Below, one piece after another: positions 44,748 through 52,550 of a DNA stretch of 64,000 nt. The first letter of the stretch is position 1, and each line of letters opens with the position of its first letter. Origin of the DNA: DATFDN01 sp963756545. Its GTDB lineage: Bacteria > Pseudomonadota > Alphaproteobacteria > Acetobacterales > Acetobacteraceae. Position numbers and translations under genes: made by a program. The notes below the pieces were generated by a model. That model was given only the letters and a program-made list of their open reading frames with translations, was not told the DNA's origin and did not search any database. The DNA lies in assembly GCA_963756545.1 (NCBI GenBank), contig CAVWNY010000002.1, positions 620,001 through 684,000 on the forward strand, in the 5' to 3' direction.

Positions 44748-47700
44748 GCGCCGCCCGGCGGGTTCAGGCGCCAGATGGCGAACGGCAGATCGGCGGGATC
44801 GAGGCGGATGCGCTGGATCTTGCCCTGCCAAGTGAACCGGCTGCCGCGCATCAGGTCCTCCGCCGCGATCGCCGCATCGTCGGGCAGCCCCCATTCCCAC
44901 AGCGGCACCTCGATCTCCGCGTCCTGCACACGATGCGGGTCGAAGCTCACGGCGACAAAGACCATCGCGCGTCCGCCGGCGGGTGCCATCTTTCCGAACA
45001 ACAGCACCTGATCATTCAAGGCGTTGTAGAACCGCACGCCGAGATGCGAATGCAGTGCCGGGTTGGCGCGCCGTATGCGGTTCAGTGCCGCGATCTCAGC
45101 GCGAATGTTGCCGGGCGCATCCCAGTCGCGCACGCGCACCTCGTATTTTTCGGAATCGAGATACTCCTCACGTCCCGGCAATGGCGCCGCCTCGCAGAGC
45201 TCGAAGCCGGAATAGAGCCCCCACAAGCCCGACAACGTGGCGGCGAGCGCCGCGCGAATCAGAAATCCGGGGCGCCCGGAGCCTTGCAGGAAGATCGGGT
45301 TGATGTCCGGCGTGTTGACGAAGAAGTTCGGGCGAAAAAAATCGCGCACCGGCGCGGCGTTCAGTTCGGTCAAGTACTCCGTAATCTCCTGCTTCGTGTT
45401 GCGCCAAGTAAAATAAGTGTATGACTGGGTGAAGCCGATCTTGCCCAGCCGGTACATCATCTTCGGCCGGGTGAACGCCTCCGCGAAAAAGATCACCCCG
45501 GCATCCCGCGACCGGATATCCTCGATCAGCCAGTGCCAGAACGTCAGCGGCTTGGTATGGGGGTTGTCCACGCGGAAGATCCGTACCCCCTGCTCGACCC
45601 AGAATCGCACCACGTCGCGCAGCGCCAGCCACAAATCCGGGATCGCCGCTTCGGCGTAGAACTCCACGTTGACGATGTCCTGGTACCTCTTGGGAGGATT
45701 CTCGGCATAGCGGATCGAGCCGTCGGGGCGCCAGCGGAACCACTCCGGATGTTCGCGAATCCACGGATGGTCAAGCGAGCACTGGATCGCGAAATCGAGC
45801 GCGATCTCCAGGCCGTGCCGGTACGCCGCGGCCAGCAGGTCCCGGAAATCTTCCAGCGTGCCGAGCGCGGGGTCGATCGCGTCATGCCCGCCCTGCTCGG
45901 CGCCGATGGCATACGGGCTGCCGACGTCTCCCTCGGCTGCGGAAACGGCGTTGTTGCGGCCCTTGCGGTTGGTGTGGCCGATCGGATGGACCGGCGGGAA
46001 ATACAGCACGTCGAAGCCCATCGCGCGGATACGCGGCAGTTCCCCGACCACACCGGCGAAGGTGCCGGGCCGCGCCGGATCGCGGGTCGCCGAACGGGGA
46101 AACATCTCGTACCAGCTCGCGAAGGCGGCTTGGGCGCGATCGGCGTCCAGCGGCAACTCGGCGTGGCGCGTCAGGAACGGGCGATGCTGGCCGTGAGCGA
46201 CCGCCCGCTCGGTGTCGCCGTCCAGCAGGATCGCGACCCGCTGCGCCGTATCCGCCGGCTCCAGCGTGTCCGCCACGGCGGCGATCGCCGCGCGGGCGTC
46301 TTCCGGCGCCCCCCGCGCGATCTCGCGCAGCAGCCGCCGGCCCTCCTCGGCCTCGAGCGTCAATTCTTGCTCGGCGTCGCGTTTGCGGATCAGGTCGCGG
46401 CGGAACGTCCCCCACTCGTCCCACCACGCCGCGATGGTGAACAGATGCCGGCCGACGCGGAACGGCGTGAACGTGGCGGCCCAGCGATCGTTCTCCACGA
46501 GGCGCATCGGCACGCGCCGCCACCCCGCCTCGTCGCCGCAGCGCCACAGCACCTCCGCCGCCAGCACCTCGTGCCCGTCGGCGAGGATGTCCGCTTCGAT
46601 CTGGACCGGGTCGCCCGCAAGGCGCTTGACGGGGAAGGCCCCCTCGTCCACCACCGGGGTCACGGCCTCGATCGCGAGGCGCGGCGCGGCCGCGGCCGCG
46701 GCCGCGGCGGCGCCGTGTGCCCCGCGTCCCCACGGCGTGAGCACGTCGGGAACGCGCTCGAAGCCCGCCAGCCGCACCTCGCCCGGCGCAAGGGGCCGCT
46801 CCAGCTCCAGCCGCCCGTTCACCGGCGTTGGTCGGTCGAACGAAGCGCCGGCGGCGGACGGAAGTGGAATGAGCGGGATGTCGAGATCCGCATTGTGCGT
46901 CAGGTCCGGGTTGAGCACCACCAGCAGTGCCCGCGCCGCCTGGCGGATATCAGGGGCATCGACGCGCAGCAGCGCGGTCGCGCGCGCGTCGGGTCCGGTC
47001 AAAGCCCGCAACTCCCCGTCCGACCACGTCGCGGCAACGCGGTCGGCGAGGCGGTTCGCATCACGCACCGCGTCGGTAAGGTCGAGCGCCGTCTCCTGGC
47101 GGGCGCGCTCGAAATCCTGCGGCCCGGCCCGCGCCGCGTCGAACGCACGACGAGTTCGCGTACTCGAAGCCCATCGGCACCAGCATCCCGCTGCCCAGCG
47201 CGGCGGCCAGCGTGAGGGCACGGCGATAGGCGGCGGCGACATCGGCGCGCGGGTCGAGCCGCGGGGCGAGCCGGTCGGCGAAAGACGGCTCGAGCGAGGC
47301 AAGCGCAGGCGCGACGGCGTGCAACGCGCTCGACTCGTCGACTAGCCAGCTCGCCCGCCCGTCCCACCACGCGAGCGAGGATGCCACCCGGTCGAAGCCG
47401 ACACCGACGAGCCGCTCCAGCGCCTCGCGCGCCACCCCTGGTGTCCAGGCGACAAACAGCGTGTCGGACGCCGCCTCGCGCACCGCCGCGATGACCTGAC
47501 GCCAGACGACGGCGGGCACGCGGTCGGGACGCAGGCAGCGGAATCCCTTGACCCCGGCGCATGCCAGCCGCCCAAGCCGGTCGGCCCACCAGGCACCCAA
47601 CGCCGCGGCCGCGGCCGGATCGTTGAAGCGTGCCTCGGCGGCATCGCGCCGAGGCGGGCGGCGTCGCGGGTCGGGTGGCTCGGACAGCGCCTCCTCGGGC

Positions 47701-48026
47701 TCGAACCACGCCGGCTCGCGGGCGCGCAGCAGGGCGCTCGCCGCCACCCGATCCAGCACCACGTCAAGCACGAAACCAAGTTCGTGCGCCGCGCACGCCT
47801 CGGCGAGCCGGGAGATGGCGGCGTCCGCATCCGTCTCGGCGCCGAGTGCCGGGTTCAGCGTCTCATGGTCGGCCGAGAGGAAGATGTCGCCCGCGATGGC
47901 GGGGGCGAACAGCGGCGCGGTGCCCACATGGTCGAAACCCATCGCCCGGCAGCGGGCCAAATGACGCGGCCATTCCTCAAGCGGTCCCGCCACCAGCGGA
48001 TGCAGGTGATAGATTTTCGGGGCCAT
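44744..48026 (-). pseudogene. glgE: Maltose-1-phosphate maltosyltransferase GlgE with extra N-terminal GH13-like domain, frameshifted
   Basis: GlgE elongates alpha-1,4-glucan using maltose 1-phosphate. From ATG 48026 the first frame encodes an amylase-like domain (IYHLHPLVAGPL at the start) to GSGMLVPMGFEYA at about residue 290. The next frame continues RRAFDAARAGPQDFERARQETA and then the true GlgE: N-terminal beta domains, YFPPVHPIGHTNRKGRNN, FRVDNPHTKPLTFWHW (nucleophile Asp, about 819), VIFFAEAFTRPKMMYRLGK (acid Glu) and NTPDINP. Removing one T of the TT at 47155-47156 joins them as FEYATRRAFDAARAG, giving 1093 residues against about 660-700 for ordinary GlgE. In the added domain the nucleophile block reads GVKGFRCLRP, without the Asp, so it is probably inactive. 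A (GGCCGC)n tract near 46690-46710 encodes a run of alanines. Confidence 0.85.
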
Positions 48027-48261
48027 GCGTCGGGGCGACTCCTCGGTGTGCCCCATGGTGGGGTTGCCGGACCTCCTAGGCGACACGGCGGGGACTCACA
48101 ACTGCGCCAACTGGCCGATGGGTGCCGCCGGATGCTCATGCGCCGGGGAAGCCAGAGCGCGAGATCGGGAAAACATCTTTCCAGCAGACCGAGGGGAACC
48201 GCCCTCCTTGCCATAGAGGCCCGACGCGCGGAAGGTCTCCCCTTCGGCACAGGATGGTCAC
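48027..48261. promoter_or_regulatory. Divergent intergenic region, glgE operon / Lin0512 operon
   Basis: This 235-base spacer lies between the leftward seven-gene glucan-trehalose operon and the rightward Lin0512 operon, so it should carry both promoters. Alternative glgE starts at 48056 and 48086 would shorten it. No convincing promoter boxes or operator repeats were found. Confidence 0.35.
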
Positions 48262-48603
48262 ATGGCCCTGAAACGCATGGTGCTTGAGATCGGCATGGGA
48301 ACCGATATTCACGGCGCCGATCCGACCAAGGCCGCCATCCGTGCCTTACGCGACGCGCTCTGGCACAATTCCCTCAGCGTCGCCGATGCCGTGGGGCTCC
48401 CCGTTGACGCCATGCAGGTGGAGGTCACGATCGGGGTTCCACGTTCCGATCGCGTGGACGCCGAGGCCATCCGCGCCGTGCTGCCGCACGGCACCGGAAC
48501 CGTCCGCGTCGTCGAGGGCGGCCTCGAAATCCCGAACGACGCGGGAACGGATTCCACCTTGATCGCCAATGCCGCCGCGATCGTGCGGCTCGACATCGCG
48601 TAG
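48262..48603 (+). CDS. Lin0512 family protein (paralogue 1)
   Basis: 113 residues. It matches the Lin0512 family of conserved bacterial proteins of unknown function: N-terminal VLEIGMGTDIHGADPTKAA, then VEVTIGVPRSDRVD and VLPHGTGTVRVVEGGLEI. The whole length aligns with the next gene, so the two are tandem paralogues. AGGA lies about 8 bases before ATG 48262. It is the first gene of an operon with an alpha/beta hydrolase, a ureohydrolase and an alcohol dehydrogenase. A heteromeric complex of the two paralogues is possible but not shown. Confidence 0.75.
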   Translation: MALKRMVLEIGMGTDIHGADPTKAAIRALRDALWHNSLSVADAVGLPVDAMQVEVTIGVPRSDRVDAEAIRAVLPHGTGTVRVVEGGLEIPNDAGTDSTLIANAAAIVRLDIA

Positions 48604-48612
48604 GAGCGAACC

Positions 48613-48972
48613 ATGGCTGCCAAGCGCGTCATCCTTGAACTCGGCGCCGGCAACGACCTGCATGGCGGCGACTACACCAAGGCCGCCGTGCGGGCGGTGC
48701 AGGACGCGATCCACCACAGCTCGCTCACCCTGATCCGCACGCTGGGGCTCAAATCGCGCGCGATGCGGGTCGAGGTGACGATCGGCGTGCAGCGGCCCGA
48801 GCGTGTCGATCGGGCCGTGGTGCAAGCCGCGCTGCCCCATGGCACGGTCACGGTGAACGTCGTGAAGGGCGGGCTTGACGTCGCTCAAGAAGACTCCGGT
48901 GATAGCGCCGTCATCGCCAGCGCCGCCATCGCGGTGCGGCTCGATCTGCCGCAAGCATCAGTGCGGCGTTAG
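48613..48972 (+). CDS. Lin0512 family protein (paralogue 2)
   Basis: 119 residues, clearly homologous along its length to the preceding protein: VILELGAGNDLHGGDYTKAAV, MRVEVTIGVQRPERVD and LPHGTVTVNVVKGGLDV correspond block by block. TAGGAG overlaps the stop region of the first paralogue and sits 6 bases before ATG 48613. Function unknown. Conserved His-Gly and Asp/Lys residues near the N-terminus (HGGDYTKAA) could be functional, but this is inference from their retention in both copies. Confidence 0.75.
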   Translation: MAAKRVILELGAGNDLHGGDYTKAAVRAVQDAIHHSSLTLIRTLGLKSRAMRVEVTIGVQRPERVDRAVVQAALPHGTVTVNVVKGGLDVAQEDSGDSAVIASAAIAVRLDLPQASVRR

Positions 48973-48992
48973 CGAACCGGGGGGAACACGCC

Positions 48993-49826
48993 ATGCCACC
49001 CAGCAGCCACGCTTTCACCACCCTGGATCGGCCCTATCGCGACACACTCCTGGCCCGCCTGTTCACGCCCAAAGGCGCCGGCCCGTTCCCCGCCGTCGTC
49101 GACATTCACGGCGGCGCGTGGTGCGCGGGTGACCTCGCTGACGGCCAGGAACGCAACGAGGCACTGGCTGGCGCCGGTTTCGTCGTCGCGGCCATCAACT
49201 TCCGTCACGGCTTGGACGGCTACCCGACCTCGCTCGCCGACATCAATTACGCCATCCGCTGGATGAAGGCCCACGCCGCCGAGCTGCGCGCGCGCCCGGA
49301 CCGGATCGGGCTGTCCGGCAACTCCAGCGGCGGGCACCTCGCGATGCTCGCCGCCATGCGGCCGAACGATTCGCGCTACGCAGCAATTCCGCTCCCCGAT
49401 GTGGATGCGACCGTGCGATGCGTCGCCATGCTCTGGCCCGTCATCAACCCGCTCTCGCGCTACCGCCATGCGCTGCGCAGCCGCGACAGCGCCAACCCGC
49501 CCACCTGGGTCGGCGATATTCCCGAGCGTCACGACCGCTACTGGCGCACCGAGGCGGCGATGTCGGAGGGCAATCCCTTGCTGGCGCTGGAACGAGGCGA
49601 GACGCTCGCCCTTCCGCCCGCGCTTTGGGTCCAGGGAAGGCCCGACCCGGTGCACGACTACCACGATCCCGACAGCGCGTTTCCCGGCAATGAGCCGGAA
49701 CGTTTCATCGCCGCCTACCGACGCGCGGGCGGCGCGATCGATCTGGTGGATGTCGAGCAGGCGAACCGAGCGACGGGCCGGACGATCGACTACCTCGTCG
49801 CCTTCTTTCGCCGGCATCTCGCATGA
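48993..49826 (+). CDS. Alpha/beta hydrolase (HSL/esterase type)
   Basis: 277 residues. The oxyanion-hole motif HGGAW lies at about residues 35-39 and the nucleophile elbow GNSSGGHLA at about 111, both as in hormone-sensitive-lipase-type esterases and kynurenine formamidase-like amidases. The Asp and His of the triad are likely in the C-terminal third (PDPVHDYHD region) but are less certain. Soluble, no signal peptide. An AGGGGGGA-like ribosome site precedes ATG 48993. Its stop overlaps the next gene as ATGA, so it is coupled to the ureohydrolase, suggesting that the two act on one substrate, for instance an amide or ester releasing a guanidino or ureido compound. Confidence 0.75.
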   Translation: MPPSSHAFTTLDRPYRDTLLARLFTPKGAGPFPAVVDIHGGAWCAGDLADGQERNEALAGAGFVVAAINFRHGLDGYPTSLADINYAIRWMKAHAAELRARPDRIGLSGNSSGGHLAMLAAMRPNDSRYAAIPLPDVDATVRCVAMLWPVINPLSRYRHALRSRDSANPPTWVGDIPERHDRYWRTEAAMSEGNPLLALERGETLALPPALWVQGRPDPVHDYHDPDSAFPGNEPERFIAAYRRAGGAIDLVDVEQANRATGRTIDYLVAFFRRHLA

Positions 49827-50821
49827 TCAAGCAGCCGGCCAAATACGCCGACCTCGCCGATCCGCAAGCCCGGCCGCGCTACTCCGGCATCGCGACGTTC
49901 TTCCGCACGCCGCACACGGAAGACCTCGGCGAGGTCGACGTGGGCCTGATCGGTGTTCCCTTCGATGGCGGCGTGACCAACCGCTCCGGCACCCGTCACG
50001 GCCCGCGCGCCGTGCGGGAACAATCCGCGCTGCTGCGCCGGATCAACGCTGCGACCGGCATCGCGCCGTTCGCGACGGCGCGCGTGCGCGACCTTGGCGA
50101 TTGCTGGATCGAGCAGCCGTACGAACTCACGGGCGCGCTCGACGAGATCGCGGCGTTCTACCGCGCGGTGGTGGGCGCGGGCGTCACCCCGGTCTCGGTT
50201 GGCGGCGACCACGCCATCAGCTTCCCCATCCTGCGCGCGGTCGGCGCCGCCCGCCCGGTCGGCATGATCCACGTCGATGCCCATTGCGATACCGGCGACG
50301 ACTATCTCGGCTCACGCTTTCACCACGGCGCCCCGTTTCGCCGCGCGGTGGAGGCGGGCGTGCTCGATCCCAAACGCGCCATCCAAATTGGCATTCGCGG
50401 CACCACCAACGATCCCGAAATGTGGGGCTTCAGCCAATCCAGCGGGATGCGCGTGCTGCCGATGGACGAACTGCACGACAAGGGCTGGCGCTTCGCGGCC
50501 GAGGAGGCCCGCCGGGTCGCGGGGAATGGTCCGGTCTATCTCTCCTTCGACATCGACGGCCTCGACCCCGCCGAGGCCCCCGGCACCGGCACCCCCGAAG
50601 CGGGCGGCATCCACGCCATCGAGGCTATCCGGCTGCTGCGCGCGCTGCGCGGCCTGGACTTCGTGGGCGGCGACCTGGTCGAGGTTTCGCCCCCGTTCGA
50701 CACGGGCACGATCACCGCATTCAACGGCGCCTCGATCCTGTTCGAGATCCTCTGCCTTGTGGTCGAGGCCCGCGCGGGACGCGCCCGCACTGGCGCCGCG
50801 TCGCAGCGGCGGGCAGACTAA
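49823..50821 (+). CDS. Ureohydrolase, agmatinase family
   Basis: 332 residues in the arginase/agmatinase fold. All expected dimanganese ligands are visible: GGDHAIS (His, about residue 132), DAHCDTGDD (about 153-161, Asp-His-Asp-Asp) and SFDIDGLDP (about 241-249). The NRSGTRHGPRAVRE segment near residue 52 is typical of agmatinase and guanidinobutyrase. It would hydrolyse a guanidino compound to urea and an amine; agmatine, guanidinobutyrate and similar substrates cannot be distinguished. ATG 49823 overlaps the hydrolase stop. The genes around it do not include other polyamine-pathway members, so the speB name is withheld. Confidence 0.85.
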   Translation: MIKQPAKYADLADPQARPRYSGIATFFRTPHTEDLGEVDVGLIGVPFDGGVTNRSGTRHGPRAVREQSALLRRINAATGIAPFATARVRDLGDCWIEQPYELTGALDEIAAFYRAVVGAGVTPVSVGGDHAISFPILRAVGAARPVGMIHVDAHCDTGDDYLGSRFHHGAPFRRAVEAGVLDPKRAIQIGIRGTTNDPEMWGFSQSSGMRVLPMDELHDKGWRFAAEEARRVAGNGPVYLSFDIDGLDPAEAPGTGTPEAGGIHAIEAIRLLRALRGLDFVGGDLVEVSPPFDTGTITAFNGASILFEILCLVVEARAGRARTGAASQRRAD

Positions 50822-50851
50822 TCCGAAGCGACCCGAACGGAGGAAGCGACC

Positions 50852-51940
50852 ATGAAGGCGGCCGTTTTGCAGGAAACGCACAACCCGCTCACGATCGAGG
50901 ATGTCGAGATCGAGACGCCGAAGCGACGCGAGGTTCTACTGCGGACCGCCTTCGCCGGCCTTTGCCACAGTGATCTGCACTTCATCGAAGGACTGTACCC
51001 CTTCCCGCTTCCCGTCGTGCTCGGCCACGAGGCGGCCGCATTGGTCGAGGCGGTCGGCGAGGACGTGACCTACGTGAAACCGGGCGATCACGTCATCACC
51101 TGCCTCTCGGTGTTCTGCGGCGAGTGTCCGCAATGCATGACCGGGCACCCCAACCTTTGTGAGAACACCGAGGTGAAGCTGCTGCCGGGCGCGGCGCGAC
51201 GGTTGCGCTGGCGCGGGCAGGTGCTGAACCAGGCATTCAACCTCTCGGCGTTCGCTGAGACCATGCTGGTCCACGAACATGCCGTGGTGAAGATCAAACC
51301 CGAGATCCCGCTCGACATCGCGGCCCTGGTGGGCTGCGGCGTGATGACCGGCGTGGGCGCGGTATTCCACGCGGCGAAGGTGGAGCCGGGCAGCACGGTC
51401 GCGGTGATCGGCTGTGGGGGCATCGGGCTGTCGGCGGTGAACGGTTCGGCGATCGCCGGGGCGGAGCGGATCATCGCCATCGACACCATCGCATCGAAGC
51501 TCGAAATCGCGCGCGAGATGGGCGCGACCGACACCATCAACGCATCGAACGTCGATCCGGTCGAGGCGGTGCGCGAGATGACGGGCGGCGGTGTGCCGTA
51601 CTCCTTCGAGGCGATCGGGCTGAAGAAGACCGCCGAGCAGTCTTTCGCCATGTTGCGTCCGGGCGGGACCGCGACGATCATCGGGATGATCCCGTTCGGC
51701 ACGAAGATCGAGTTGCACGGCGCGGACTTCCTGCGCGACCGCAAGATCCAGGGCACCTCGATGGGCGGCAACCGCTTCCGCGTCGATATGCCTCGGCTGC
51801 TGGAACTGTGGCGGCAGGGGCGGCTGCGGCTCGATCACCTGCTGTCCGGCAGGATCAAGCTGGAGTCGATCAACGAAGGCTTCGCCAACCTGAAATCGGG
51901 AGCCCCGGTTCGGCAGTTGATCGACTTCGGCGTCGTGTAG
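50852..51940 (+). CDS. Zinc-dependent alcohol dehydrogenase
   Basis: 362 residues, medium-chain dehydrogenase. The catalytic zinc ligands are in GLCHSD (Cys, about 37), GHEAA (His, about 59) and GCGVMTG (Cys, about 165). The structural zinc is bound by four cysteines in FCGECPQCMTGHPNLC (about 90-105). The Rossmann motif VIGCGGIGLSAV (about 188) binds NAD(H). The layout is closest to class III-like or broad alcohol dehydrogenases. GGAGGAA lies just before ATG 50852. It is the last gene of the Lin0512 operon and could oxidise an alcohol formed by the upstream hydrolase. Confidence 0.85.
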   Translation: MKAAVLQETHNPLTIEDVEIETPKRREVLLRTAFAGLCHSDLHFIEGLYPFPLPVVLGHEAAALVEAVGEDVTYVKPGDHVITCLSVFCGECPQCMTGHPNLCENTEVKLLPGAARRLRWRGQVLNQAFNLSAFAETMLVHEHAVVKIKPEIPLDIAALVGCGVMTGVGAVFHAAKVEPGSTVAVIGCGGIGLSAVNGSAIAGAERIIAIDTIASKLEIAREMGATDTINASNVDPVEAVREMTGGGVPYSFEAIGLKKTAEQSFAMLRPGGTATIIGMIPFGTKIELHGADFLRDRKIQGTSMGGNRFRVDMPRLLELWRQGRLRLDHLLSGRIKLESINEGFANLKSGAPVRQLIDFGVV

Positions 51941-51951
51941 GACCCGCGCCG

Positions 51952-52509
51952 CTACGCAAGCAGGTGCTCGGGAATGGACAGCCCGAGGCGCAGCGGGACA
52001 TGCCACACTTCGCGCACCTGGCGCACGGGGCGGAAGCCGGCGCGGATGTAACTCGGCAATGCCCGCGCGTGGTCGGCGGTGCAGGTGTTGACGGTCATGC
52101 CCCGCGCTCCCTGCAGCCACACTTTGTCCACCGCGTGCCGCAGAAAGGCGTGACCAAGGCCGGTCCCGACGGCGTGCGGCAGCAAGCCGAAGTAGCTCAG
52201 GTTCACCTCCGGCCAGGCGCGCCCGTCGAGTTCGAAGAAGCCGGCGGGTTCGCCGGCCGCATAGAGCACATGGATCGACACCAGCGGGTCGCGCAGCAGC
52301 GCCGCGAGATCGGCGTCGGGCATGGTCCGCCGGAGCCACCAAACGTAGGCGGCGCCGACGGTGTCATAGAGATACCGGTAGAAACCGACGGTGCAGGCCG
52401 TGGCGCGGACGACTTGGCAGGTGGTGGGCAGTGTGGGCGCCGGATCGGGCGGCGGCCCGTTCATCCGCAGAAACGTGACCGTGACCGCAACGCGCGCCAC
52501 CGGCTCCAT
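51952..52509 (-). CDS. GNAT family N-acetyltransferase
   Basis: 185 residues. The acetyl-CoA-binding loop region reads LPHAVGTGLGHAFL (about 113-126), with the preceding strand VNLSYFGL and the later VNTCTADHARALPSYIRAGF typical of the GNAT fold. ATG 52509 has GGGAG about 8 bases ahead. It is convergent with the alcohol dehydrogenase gene, with only 11 bases between their stops, and 41 bases downstream of rpoD. Substrate unknown. Confidence 0.8.
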   Translation of the reverse strand: MEPVARVAVTVTFLRMNGPPPDPAPTLPTTCQVVRATACTVGFYRYLYDTVGAAYVWWLRRTMPDADLAALLRDPLVSIHVLYAAGEPAGFFELDGRAWPEVNLSYFGLLPHAVGTGLGHAFLRHAVDKVWLQGARGMTVNTCTADHARALPSYIRAGFRPVRQVREVWHVPLRLGLSIPEHLLA

Positions 52510-52550
52510 GCCGCAATCTCCCTCCCGCCCCCTTTTGGTCGTCGCCCTTT

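Noticed and set aside
46685..46715. (GGCCGC)n tandem as a regulatory or phase-variable repeat
   Set aside because: It encodes a run of alanines in a linker-like part of GlgE; a six-base unit keeps the frame, so it would not switch expression.
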